A stretch of 64,000 nt of DNA, taken from NCBI GenBank assembly GCA_016222825.1, contig JACRQF010000013.1, positions 62,001 to 126,000 of the forward strand, written 5' to 3'. A program made the translations under genes and the position numbers. Shown here one piece after another: positions 8,831 to 16,858 of the stretch. Within the stretch, counting starts at the first letter, position 1, and each line of letters begins with the position of its first letter. This DNA comes from Verrucomicrobiota bacterium (GTDB lineage: Bacteria > Verrucomicrobiota > Verrucomicrobiia > CAIQCK01). The notes beneath the pieces are model-generated. The model made no database searches, was not told where the DNA came from, and worked only from the letters and a program-made list of their open reading frames with translations.

Positions 8831-10162
8831 ATGGGCAAACTGTATTTCCTGAAAGGCCCCCTTCAAGGCGCGACCGCGGAGTTGATTGGAGGGGAAATCA
8901 CCATTGGCCGGGCGTCGGACAACGGCATCTGCATTGACGATGAGTCCCTGTCGGATCACCACGCCGTCATCAACCGTCAGAACGGGGAATGCATCCTGCG
9001 CGACCTGCGATCAGCCAGGGGAACGACGGTTCGCGGAAACAAAATCATCATCGTCACGCTGGAAGACAGTGACAGAATCGCGTTCGGGTCCGTGGAAGCG
9101 GAGTTCACAACCACCGAGGTGAAACTGCACATGCCGAAGACGGCGGTCCTTCCCACGCCCCCGCATGAGATCACCTGGCCGCAACGTAGAGCTGCCGCCG
9201 CTTCGGAGAGATCGTCCTTCAAGTCTGCCGTGCTCACGCTCGTGCAGTTTGTGGCGGTCGTGGCGTTGGCCGGCGCCGGCTACTGGTGGTATCAGAAGCT
9301 CAGCAAGGTGGACCCGATTGGCGACGCGCCCGCAGCCGACAATGCCACGGTGGCCGCCTCGCCCGCGCCCGAGAGCGCGCCCGCGCAGCCTCCGCACTAT
9401 ACCGCCGCCGCCGCGCTCCCTCCCACGCCGGAACCTTACAAGGTGCCAGCGGCTCCCGCGCCACCCGCGGCCGTGGCCCCCGCCGCCCCCGCCGTCCAGC
9501 CGGAGCCTGCTGCCCCCGCACCGGTTGCAACGCCGGCGCCTGTGCCGGTGAAAGCCGCCTCCGCTCCGCCCAACCCCGCCATCCAACAGGCCAGACTGTT
9601 GATCGCGCAGAACAAGCACGCGGATGCCGTCGCCTGCCTGGACAAACTCATCGCATCCACGAAGGAACCGTCCGTGGCCGCCGACGCGCAGCCGCCGCTG
9701 AAACAGGCGCTGGACGCGCAGTTGATGTCGCTTCAGTCCGTTAAACAACAGTGGGAAGCGCAGTGCAAACCGCTGGAAGACCGTCTCAAGGCGGCGCAGG
9801 AGAAAGTGGAGCAAGACACCAAGGCCCTTGAAGAGAAAAAAGCCGCCGAGGCCAGGGTCTATGAGATGCCCGGCGGACACTGGCGTTACAGCTATTGGGA
9901 CAACGGTTATTACTACGCCAGGCGATGGGTTCCCAACACAAGGAAAGGAACCGGCGACAACTCGGCCCAATCCGCCATCCACGAATTGCAGATCAAAGTG
10001 ATGCTGGGCGCGCAGGAAGTGAGGAAACAGACGGATTATCTGAACCGTTACCGCCAGCAGATGGCCGCCTTGGACCAGCAAATAGTTCCGATTCAAGCGC
10101 GCGTTGCCCAACTGGATGCCGTTTTGAAATCCGCCCCGCCGGCTCCGTCTCCGCAACCGTAG
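8831..10162 (+). CDS. FHA-domain membrane protein with C-terminal coiled coil
   Basis: A 443-residue protein. Residues 1-90 form an FHA (phosphothreonine-binding) domain with GEITIGRASDNGICIDD, DHHAVI and RGTTVRGNK. One membrane span follows near residues 135-155 (LVQFVAVVALAGAGYWWY). Then come about 100 residues of Pro/Ala-rich linker and a charged helical region likely to form coiled coil (DRLKAAQEKVEQDTKALEEK). The FHA domain would be cytoplasmic and the linker and coil extracytoplasmic. The ATG at 8831 follows TGGAGG at 8821-8826. No Ser/Thr kinase is encoded nearby, so the phosphoprotein partner lies elsewhere. Confidence 0.82.
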   Translation: MGKLYFLKGPLQGATAELIGGEITIGRASDNGICIDDESLSDHHAVINRQNGECILRDLRSARGTTVRGNKIIIVTLEDSDRIAFGSVEAEFTTTEVKLHMPKTAVLPTPPHEITWPQRRAAAASERSSFKSAVLTLVQFVAVVALAGAGYWWYQKLSKVDPIGDAPAADNATVAASPAPESAPAQPPHYTAAAALPPTPEPYKVPAAPAPPAAVAPAAPAVQPEPAAPAPVATPAPVPVKAASAPPNPAIQQARLLIAQNKHADAVACLDKLIASTKEPSVAADAQPPLKQALDAQLMSLQSVKQQWEAQCKPLEDRLKAAQEKVEQDTKALEEKKAAEARVYEMPGGHWRYSYWDNGYYYARRWVPNTRKGTGDNSAQSAIHELQIKVMLGAQEVRKQTDYLNRYRQQMAALDQQIVPIQARVAQLDAVLKSAPPAPSPQP

Positions 10163-10381
10163 CCGCTGGCCTTTGCCCGCGAGCAACCGCATTAAGACGC
10201 TCCTACTTCGTCCGCCGTGCCTGTGCGATCTCCGGCCCCGGGTTTGTTTGCGGAGATTAGTCGAGAACATGCGCTGGGCATATAAACAACCTTTCCACGG
10301 TGTATCCGGCTGAGGCGGGTTTTGGACGCGCGGGGAAGCTGAGGCGTTTGCATTTCAACGGGGCAGGGGGAGAGGATTGAA

Positions 10382-13063
10382 TTGTCATCGGTGAGGTTGC
10401 CGCCTATACTGGCCTCTCGATCCATGGCCAGCAACGCACGAACACGCAGTTCCGCCCACTTGTGGGAGGTGAACGCCATTCTGTTGCTCGGGGTGAGCGT
10501 GGTGCTCTTCCTGAGCTTCGTTTCTTTTGTGCCGGAGGATATTTCCTGGGTGAAAGCGCCGCCAAACTCGCCGGCGCACAATTTCGTCGGGCCGCTGGGC
10601 GCGTGGGTGGCCTACCTGCTGGCGCTGCCGTTCGGCAACAGCGTGTGGCTGCTGTTCGCGCTGGCGCTCGGTTTCGGCATCGCGTTCCTGTTCGCGGGCG
10701 AGCAGATGGGCTGGCGGCAGGCGTATTGGACGGCGCTGATGCTGCTGTCGGGCTGCGGCTTGGTGGACCGGCTGCAACTCGCCTCGGACTCGACGCTGGC
10801 GCAGTGCGGGTATGGAGCGGGCGGGTTTCTTGGGCAGTTCATTGCGGGAACGTTGCTCGGGCCGGTCGCGCCGGCCGGGCCTTACATCATTCTGCCGACG
10901 GTGTGGCTGATCAGCATCGTGATGCTGACGGGCTTCAGGCCGATCCACACCGGCGCGCTGTTGCTGATGAAGCTCCAAGAAGCATGGGCGGTGAAGCGCG
11001 AGCAATCATCGGCTGCGTCGCGCCCGGACCTGCGCGGTGAGTTGGTGCGCAAACAACGTGATGTGGAGCGGCAGATGCGCGACTTGGAGAAGAACGGCAG
11101 GCGGTCGGCTGTAAAGGAAGAAGAGCCGGAGCCGGAGGAAGTCACGCTGCCGCCGCAAAACATCACCATCCGCGATCACTCGTTGCCGACGCCGACGGTG
11201 AAGCAGGCCACCATTCCGACCGCAACGCCTGCCGGCGAGAAGGCCGCGGCGAAAGCTCTGGCCAGTGCCGCCGCCGCGCCGCCACCGGCGATGCCGATGT
11301 TCGAGCCGCTGCCGGAACCGAAGCCTGCCCCGAAACCCGCGCCGAAGCCGAAGGCCGAGTTGCCGCCATCACCGCCGCCCAAAAAACCTGAACCGCAGGA
11401 GGTGCTTGCCGTCAGCACGCAGGAACCGACCTCGCCTGCCGTGCCGTCGCCGGTTTCGACGCCGAAGGCCCCCACGTCGCGACCTGCTGCTTCGCGCAAA
11501 CCGGCTGCCGCGCCGCCCGCCGCGCCGGTTTCCTACAAGAACTGGCAGTTGCCGGGCCATGATGTTCTGGTGCAGCCCACACAGGCCAGCCCGGCCGCGC
11601 AGGTGGTGGAGGATCTCAAGCAGAGCGCCGCTGTTCTTCAGGCGACGCTGGCTGACTTCGGCCTCGATGTGCGCATCGGCGAGGTAACGAAAGGGCCGGT
11701 CATCACGCGTTACGAGATTCATCCGGCACCTGGCGTGAAGGTGGAGAAGATCACCACGTTGAACAACAACATCGCGCTGGCGATGCGGGCAACCAGCGTC
11801 CGCATCATCGCACCGATTCCCGGCAAGGCTGCCGTCGGTATCGAGGTGCCTAATCACACGACCACGGCCGTGTTCCTGCGCGACATCCTGGAGTCGGACA
11901 CGTGGAAGAACACCAAGGCCCGTCTGCCGCTTGCACTGGGCAAGGACATCGGCGGCAACGTCATCATCGGCGACCTCGCCGACATGCCGCACTTGCTCGT
12001 GGCTGGTGCGACCGGTTCCGGCAAGACCGTCTGCATCAACGCTGTCATCACCGGCCTGCTCTTCCGCATGTCACCGGAGGAACTCAAGTTCGTGTTCGTG
12101 GACCCGAAGATCGTCGAGATGCAGATGCTGAGCGCGTTGCCGCATCTGGCGCTGCCGATCGTCACGGACTCGAGGAAAGTGCTGCTCGCGCTGCGCTGGC
12201 TCATCAACGAGATGGAGCGGCGCTACCAGACGTTTGCAAAGGTTGGTGTCCGCAACATCCACGGCTTCAACACGCGTGACCGCAAGCGCGACCCGAAGCC
12301 CGAGCCGGCAGAGAATGCCGACGGCGAGCAGATGGAGCTGTCGGTGCCGCGCGATTTCGAACTGAAGATTCCCGAAACGCTGCCTTACATCGTGCTGGTG
12401 GTGGACGAACTGGCGGACCTGATGATGACCGCGCCGGCGGACGTGGAGATGTGCATCACGCGGCTCGCGCAACTGGCACGCGCGACCGGCATCCACATGA
12501 TTCTGGCCACGCAGCGGCCGAGCGTGAACGTCATCACGGGCGTCATCAAGGCGAACGTGCCGGCGCGCATCGCGTTCCAGGTCGCCAGCAAGCAGGACAG
12601 CCGCGTCATCCTTGACGCCAACGGCGCCGACAAACTGCTGGGCAAGGGTGACATGCTCTACCTGCCGCCGGGCAGCGCGAAGCTGATCCGCGCGCAGGGC
12701 GTCTATGTGCAGGACGAGGAGATTCGCTTGATGGCGGAGTTCTTGGGCAAACAAGCGCCACCGAGCTTCGAGCGCGGCATCACCGAGAAGCTCGTCGCCG
12801 AGACGCCCGCCGGCTCGGCGGATGGCGAGAGCGAAGAGGACGAGGAGTTGGTGGAGCAGTGCATCGAGGTCATCCGCCAGAGCAAACGCGCCTCGGTTTC
12901 CATCTTGCAGCGGCGGCTGCGAATCGGCTATACGCGGGCGGCGCGCATTATGGATATTATCGAAGAACGCGGCATCGTCGGCCCGCACAAAGGCGCGGAG
13001 CCGCGCGACATCTTGATTGATTTGGATGGTGAAATTCCGTCCAACAGCGAAGAGCAGGTTTAG
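10382..13063 (+). CDS. ftsK: DNA translocase FtsK
   Basis: Hexameric ATP-driven DNA pump at the septum that clears chromosome termini during division. About 893 residues: four or five N-terminal membrane spans (to about residue 190), a Pro/Ala/Lys-rich linker, then the motor with Walker A GATGSGKT, Walker B IVLVVDELADLMM and ARATGIHMILATQRPSVN, and a C-terminal winged-helix gamma domain (QSKRASVSILQRRLRIGY). The TTG at 10382 sits 5 nt after a good binding site (GGGGGAGAGGA). An ATG at 10424 is an alternative that removes 14 residues. The rodZ-like gene follows after 11 nt. Confidence 0.96.
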   Translation: MSSVRLPPILASRSMASNARTRSSAHLWEVNAILLLGVSVVLFLSFVSFVPEDISWVKAPPNSPAHNFVGPLGAWVAYLLALPFGNSVWLLFALALGFGIAFLFAGEQMGWRQAYWTALMLLSGCGLVDRLQLASDSTLAQCGYGAGGFLGQFIAGTLLGPVAPAGPYIILPTVWLISIVMLTGFRPIHTGALLLMKLQEAWAVKREQSSAASRPDLRGELVRKQRDVERQMRDLEKNGRRSAVKEEEPEPEEVTLPPQNITIRDHSLPTPTVKQATIPTATPAGEKAAAKALASAAAAPPPAMPMFEPLPEPKPAPKPAPKPKAELPPSPPPKKPEPQEVLAVSTQEPTSPAVPSPVSTPKAPTSRPAASRKPAAAPPAAPVSYKNWQLPGHDVLVQPTQASPAAQVVEDLKQSAAVLQATLADFGLDVRIGEVTKGPVITRYEIHPAPGVKVEKITTLNNNIALAMRATSVRIIAPIPGKAAVGIEVPNHTTTAVFLRDILESDTWKNTKARLPLALGKDIGGNVIIGDLADMPHLLVAGATGSGKTVCINAVITGLLFRMSPEELKFVFVDPKIVEMQMLSALPHLALPIVTDSRKVLLALRWLINEMERRYQTFAKVGVRNIHGFNTRDRKRDPKPEPAENADGEQMELSVPRDFELKIPETLPYIVLVVDELADLMMTAPADVEMCITRLAQLARATGIHMILATQRPSVNVITGVIKANVPARIAFQVASKQDSRVILDANGADKLLGKGDMLYLPPGSAKLIRAQGVYVQDEEIRLMAEFLGKQAPPSFERGITEKLVAETPAGSADGESEEDEELVEQCIEVIRQSKRASVSILQRRLRIGYTRAARIMDIIEERGIVGPHKGAEPRDILIDLDGEIPSNSEEQV

Positions 13064-13074
13064 GAACTGGTTTC

Positions 13075-13854
13075 ATGGAAACGATCGGTCAGCAATTACG
13101 CGAGGCGCGCGAGCGGAAGAAGCTCTCGCTGGAAACCGCCGCGCAGGGCACCAAGATCAAGGGCGAATACCTCGCCGCGTTGGAGGCTGACCAGTTTGAT
13201 CGGATCGAAGCTCCGGTTTATGTCAGGGGGTTCCTCCGCATCTACAGTCAATATCTGGGACTCGATTCGAAACCGCTCGTGAACCAGTTCGCCAATCTAA
13301 AGTCGGCCGAGGCTGCCGCATCGGCCGAGCCGCCCAAGCCGATCACCCCCCGGCCCATCGGCAAGACTTCAACCTCCGTGCTTCCGGAAGCCCAAACACC
13401 ACTGTCGCCGTCGTTGTTGTTCGCGCTGCTGGGCATCGTGTTCGGTGTGCTCGTGGTGATCTGGGGCATCTGGGCTGTGTTGGCCGGATCGGGCCAATCC
13501 AAGAGCGAACCCAAGCCCGCCGACACACCCGCCGTGAGCGCCGCGCCCGCCAAGGCGACGGCGGATGCCTACTTGAAGCCGAAAGGCGTCGGCCCGGCGT
13601 TGATCATCGAGCCGCCGCGCGCGCCGGCGCACACGCTTACCATCCGCGCCGACGAGCCGTGCGAAGTCACCGTGACGGTGGACGGCGCCGTGTTGTTCCG
13701 GGGCAACATGCCGCGCAACGAAGTGCGCAAGTTCGACGCCAGCCGCAGCATCAGGATCAAGGTCAACGACGGCAACGCCATCCATGCGTGGTATGACCAG
13801 AAGGACCTGGGCAAGCTCGGCCGCCGCCGTGAGATGATTGACAGGCAGTTCTAA
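13075..13854 (+). CDS. RodZ-like helix-turn-helix membrane protein
   Basis: A 259-residue bitopic protein with RodZ layout: a cytoplasmic helix-turn-helix (IGQQLREARERKKLSLETAA through PVYVRGFLRIYSQYLGLD, residues 3-65), a Pro/Thr linker, one membrane span (about 120-140, LLFALLGIVFGVLVVIWGIW) and a C-terminal beta domain of the DUF4115 type. RodZ links MreB filaments to the wall elongation machinery. No mreB is in the window, so the role is inferred from architecture. It is 11 nt downstream of ftsK and probably co-transcribed. Confidence 0.85.
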   Translation: METIGQQLREARERKKLSLETAAQGTKIKGEYLAALEADQFDRIEAPVYVRGFLRIYSQYLGLDSKPLVNQFANLKSAEAAASAEPPKPITPRPIGKTSTSVLPEAQTPLSPSLLFALLGIVFGVLVVIWGIWAVLAGSGQSKSEPKPADTPAVSAAPAKATADAYLKPKGVGPALIIEPPRAPAHTLTIRADEPCEVTVTVDGAVLFRGNMPRNEVRKFDASRSIRIKVNDGNAIHAWYDQKDLGKLGRRREMIDRQF

Positions 13855-13857
13855 GGA

Positions 13858-13936
13858 CGTAATACGTAATGCGTAATATGTAATTCGGAGCCTTCACCAC
13901 GAATCACGAGTTACGCATTACGCATCACGCATTACG
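13858..13936. repeat. inverted array of heptamer repeats
   Basis: Tandem 7-bp units (CGTAATA, CGTAATG, CGTAATA) at 13858-13884 are followed after a short spacer by the opposite orientation (CGAATCA, CGAGTTA, CGCATTA, CGCATCA, CGCATTA) up to 13936. The outer 20 bases, 13858-13877 and 13917-13936, pair with only two mismatches, so the transcript could form a long hairpin between the rodZ-like gene and rimO. Confidence 0.8.
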
Positions 13937-13942
13937 TTCCCC

Positions 13943-15457
13943 ATGACCAAAGTCGGCCTCATCAACCTCGGTTGCGCCAAGAACCTCGTGGACGCCGAGA
14001 TCATGCTCGGCCACCTGCTCCAAGCCGGCATGACGATCGTCAACGAAGCGGGCGAAGCCGACGCCATCATCGTCAACACCTGCTCGTTCATTGATCCCGC
14101 CAAGGAGGAGAGCGTCAACGCGGTCTTCGAGGCTGACGAAGTGCGGCAGCGGCTCCGGCCGGAGCAGGCGTTGATCGTCAGTGGTTGCATGGCGCAGCGG
14201 TTTCCGGAAGCGTTGCGCAGGGAGATCCCGGAGATTGACGCGATCATGGGCCTCAACGAAGTGCCGAAGGTCGTAGATGTCGTCCGTCAAGCCATCGCGC
14301 ATCGCAAGGCCGCCGGGCTGCGGCAGAGCAGGACAGGCTTCCCGCCTGTCCAGTCTTCAACGAAAACCACTCTCATTTCCCGCGCTGCCGCCCCGATCAA
14401 GCTCGTGTCCCGCCGCGCCACTTACATTCCCGACCACGACGCGCCGCGTTTCCGTCTGACGCCGCGCCATTTCGCCTACGTGAAAATCGCCGAAGGGTGC
14501 AATCATCCATGCACTTTCTGCGTCATCCCGCAGATTCGCGGCCGTCATCGCAGCCGCACCGTCGGCAGCGTCGTCGCTGAAGCGCGCCGGCTCGTTGGCG
14601 AGGGCGTCAAGGAACTGAACCTCATCTCGCAGGACACGACTTACTACGGCCTCGACCTCTGGCCCGCCAGCACCCGCGACCAGCGGCCGTTCGACCACAC
14701 GCTCAGCCGCAGCTTCTCGCAATCGTCGCTCTTGCCGCTTCGCGTCACTCGTCACTCGTCACTTGTCACCCTCTGCACGCTCATCCGCGAACTCGACGTC
14801 ATTCCCGGCGACTTCTGGATCCGCCTTCTCTACACGCATCCGGCGCACTGGAGCGACGATCTTATCGAGACCCTCGCCACGTCGAACAAGGTCGTCCGCT
14901 ATGTGGACATGCCGCTCCAGCACATCCATCCCGCGATGCTGGCGGCGATGCAACGGGAAACCAGCGAGGCGTGGATTCGCGGGTTGATCGCGCGGCTTCG
15001 CCAGCGGATTCCCGGCATTGCGATTCGCACTGCGTTCATCGTCGGCTTTCCCGGCGAGACGGAGAAGCAGTTCAACTATCTGCTCGATTTCATCCGCGAG
15101 ATGCGATTCGAGCGGCTCGGCGTCTTCCTTTACTCACAGGAGGAAGGGAGCCGCGCTGCTGCCTTGCCGGGCCAGTTGCCGGACGCCGTGAAGCGCAACC
15201 GCCACGCGCGCGCAATGGCGCTCCAGCAACAGCTCAGCCGTGAGCGGAACGCCGCGTTGATGGGCAAGCGGCTCCGTATGCTCGTGGACGGACCCAGCGC
15301 CAGAAGAGGCTTCGCCTGGGTTGGCCGCAGTGAAGCCGACGCGCCGGAGATTGACGGCCACGTTTATCTCGCCGGAAAAAAACTTCATCCCGGCCAATTT
15401 CTCGACGTGACTGTGACCGGCAGCAGTGAATATGATGTCGTTGCCAAGCCGGCATAG
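13943..15457 (+). CDS. rimO: ribosomal protein S12 methylthiotransferase, with repeat-derived insertions
   Basis: Radical-SAM enzyme that methylthiolates an aspartate of ribosomal protein S12. The N-terminal UPF0004 domain has its three cluster cysteines (NLGCAKNL, VNTCSFID, VSGCMAQR). The radical-SAM CxxxCxxC lies in EGCNHPCTFCVIPQIRG near residue 185, and a TRAM-like domain ends the protein. At 504 residues it is longer than the usual 430-450. The excess lies in two low-complexity inserts: about residues 113-150, containing the dyad GGACAGGC/GCCTGTCC (14331-14351), and about 255-278, containing CGTCACT repeats (14743-14769). Both keep the frame and spare the cofactor motifs, so the gene is probably functional. 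Confidence 0.92.
   Translation: MTKVGLINLGCAKNLVDAEIMLGHLLQAGMTIVNEAGEADAIIVNTCSFIDPAKEESVNAVFEADEVRQRLRPEQALIVSGCMAQRFPEALRREIPEIDAIMGLNEVPKVVDVVRQAIAHRKAAGLRQSRTGFPPVQSSTKTTLISRAAAPIKLVSRRATYIPDHDAPRFRLTPRHFAYVKIAEGCNHPCTFCVIPQIRGRHRSRTVGSVVAEARRLVGEGVKELNLISQDTTYYGLDLWPASTRDQRPFDHTLSRSFSQSSLLPLRVTRHSSLVTLCTLIRELDVIPGDFWIRLLYTHPAHWSDDLIETLATSNKVVRYVDMPLQHIHPAMLAAMQRETSEAWIRGLIARLRQRIPGIAIRTAFIVGFPGETEKQFNYLLDFIREMRFERLGVFLYSQEEGSRAAALPGQLPDAVKRNRHARAMALQQQLSRERNAALMGKRLRMLVDGPSARRGFAWVGRSEADAPEIDGHVYLAGKKLHPGQFLDVTVTGSSEYDVVAKPA
14743..14769. repeat. CGTCACT heptamer tract inside rimO
   Basis: Three exact CGTCACT units and a fourth variant unit (TGTCAC) lie in frame within rimO and encode an RVTRHSSLVT-like stretch. 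The 7-bp period matches the intergenic tracts at 5528, 13858 and 25655, which suggests the same class of repeat entered the coding sequence. Confidence 0.75.
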
Positions 15458-15485
15458 ACGACCTGTTACGCATTACGTTTGCCTG

Positions 15486-16103
15486 ATGAACCTGCCCAAT
15501 AAACTGACTCTTTCACGCATCGTCATGGCAGTGTTGTTTGTCATGGCGCTGCTGCTGCCGCATTTCCCTTACGGCAAGACCGTTGCGTTTTGGCTCTTCA
15601 TCACCGCGAGCGTCACCGACTGGTGGGATGGCTGGCTTGCGCGGCGCAACAAGATTACCACCGCTTTCGGCAGCATGCTCGATCCGCTGGCGGACAAGAT
15701 TCTCACCTGTGCGGCGTTCGTCTGCCTCGTGGAGATTGATGCGCCGGGTCTGCCGGCCGGCCAGCACAACCTCGTGCAAGCGTGGATGGCGGTCATCATC
15801 ATCGGGCGCGAGTTCGTCATCAACGGCCTGCGGCTGATGGCGGCGCAGAAGGGCGTGACGCTGCCGGCGGACTTGCTCGGCAAACAGAAGACGATCTCCC
15901 AGATGGTCAGCATCAACTTCATCCTGCTCGGTTTGATGCTGACCGAGGACTGGCCGCGGCTGCTCGGTGGTTACATGCAGTTCTTTGAGCAATGGTTCCC
16001 GATTGTTTCCTTCTGGCTGATGATCCTGACGGTGCTGCTGACCGTCATTAGCGGCGTTTCCTATCTCATCCGTGGCCACCGACTTTACTCGCAAGACACT
16101 TGA
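15486..16103 (+). CDS. pgsA: CDP-diacylglycerol-glycerol-3-phosphate 3-phosphatidyltransferase
   Basis: Membrane enzyme making phosphatidylglycerophosphate, the committed step to phosphatidylglycerol. The 205-residue, multi-span protein has the CDP-alcohol phosphotransferase motif split as TDWWDGWLARR and GSMLDPLADK (D-x2-DG-x2-AR ... G-x3-D-x3-D). The N-terminal MNLPNKLTLSRIV is typical of PgsA. The start is the ATG at 15486, 28 nt after rimO. Its 3' end overlaps pgpA by 32 nt, and PgpA performs the next step, so the pair forms a two-step pathway unit. Confidence 0.93.
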   Translation: MNLPNKLTLSRIVMAVLFVMALLLPHFPYGKTVAFWLFITASVTDWWDGWLARRNKITTAFGSMLDPLADKILTCAAFVCLVEIDAPGLPAGQHNLVQAWMAVIIIGREFVINGLRLMAAQKGVTLPADLLGKQKTISQMVSINFILLGLMLTEDWPRLLGGYMQFFEQWFPIVSFWLMILTVLLTVISGVSYLIRGHRLYSQDT

Positions 16104-16551
16104 GCGGCTGGGGCTAGCGGTCGCCACCGGCTTCGGCTCCGGATGCCTGCCGGCCGCTCCCGGCACTTGGGGCAGCCTCGTCGGCGTGGTGTGGTTTCTG
16201 GCGCTCTGGAAACTGAACTGGCTCGTGCCGGGCATTATCGTCGGCTTGGCGTTCAGCGTCGTCACGGCTGGCATCGGCGAGCGGCATTACGCGCGCAAAG
16301 ACCCGTCGCAGGTGGTCGTGGATGAAGTTGCGTGTTTCCCGCTGGCCATGTTCGGCCTGCCGGTGACGCCGCTGTGGATTGCCGCGGCGTTTGTTCTCTT
16401 CCGCATCTTCGACGTGGTCAAACCGCAACCGGCGCATTGGGTGCAACGCTGGCCGGGCGGCTGGGGCATCACCGCCGACGACGTGGTCGCCGCGCTCTAC
16501 GCCTGCGGCGTGCTCCACGCGGTGCGGTGGTTCAGCGGCGGATGGATTTGA
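16072..16551 (+). CDS. pgpA: phosphatidylglycerophosphatase A
   Basis: Membrane phosphatase that removes the terminal phosphate from phosphatidylglycerophosphate to give phosphatidylglycerol. The 159-residue protein has the PgpA elements ATGFGSGCLPAAPGTWGS, VVVDEVACFPLAM and FRIFDVVKPQP, and ends ITADDVVAALYA. Three or four hydrophobic segments are visible. The GTG at 16072 lies inside the 3' end of pgsA, giving a 32-nt overlap; the next usable start would cut into the conserved N-terminus. Confidence 0.92.
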   Translation: MATDFTRKTLERLGLAVATGFGSGCLPAAPGTWGSLVGVVWFLALWKLNWLVPGIIVGLAFSVVTAGIGERHYARKDPSQVVVDEVACFPLAMFGLPVTPLWIAAAFVLFRIFDVVKPQPAHWVQRWPGGWGITADDVVAALYACGVLHAVRWFSGGWI

Positions 16552-16584
16552 AGGTTTCCGCTCTTGGGCCATCGCTCCCGGCGA

Positions 16585-16857
16585 TCAATCGCGAAATTGC
16601 GGTCTGTCTCCCATCCCCACAACGGGTCGCCGCAACTTCCGGAAGCGTTCTTGCCGTCGTTCGCGGATGTGCAGAGGGTGATGTTGGAGGACGACCAAAG
16701 GTTTCTCCAGTCCGCCAATCTGGATGGTGGCTGTGTCGTCGGTGGAGCTGTGCCGGACGGCGAGGGGCTTTCCGGCTGGCTCCGCCGCAAGGAGAAGCGA
16801 CAGAAAGAATACCGGGACGACGATGCCCGCGGTCTTGCTGAACATGCGCGTCGTCAT
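16585..16857 (-). CDS. small exported protein or gene remnant
   Basis: A 90-residue frame begins 1 nt after the stop of the Gfo/Idh/MocA gene on the same strand. Residues 1-27 look like a signal peptide (SKTAGIVVPVFFLSLLLAA). The next 35 residues look protein-like (HSSTDDTATIQIGGLEKPL), while the last 30 are Arg-rich and poorly structured. This could be a short exported protein or the 5' part of a frameshifted longer gene. I recognise no family. Support is the spacing and signal peptide only. Confidence 0.35.
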   Translation of the reverse strand: MTTRMFSKTAGIVVPVFFLSLLLAAEPAGKPLAVRHSSTDDTATIQIGGLEKPLVVLQHHPLHIRERRQERFRKLRRPVVGMGDRPQFRD

Positions 16858-16858
16858 C

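Noticed and set aside
13858..13936. tRNA or structured ncRNA gene between the rodZ-like gene and rimO
   Set aside because: The hairpin is built from tandem heptamers and lacks tRNA arms or a CCA end. A repeat array explains it better.
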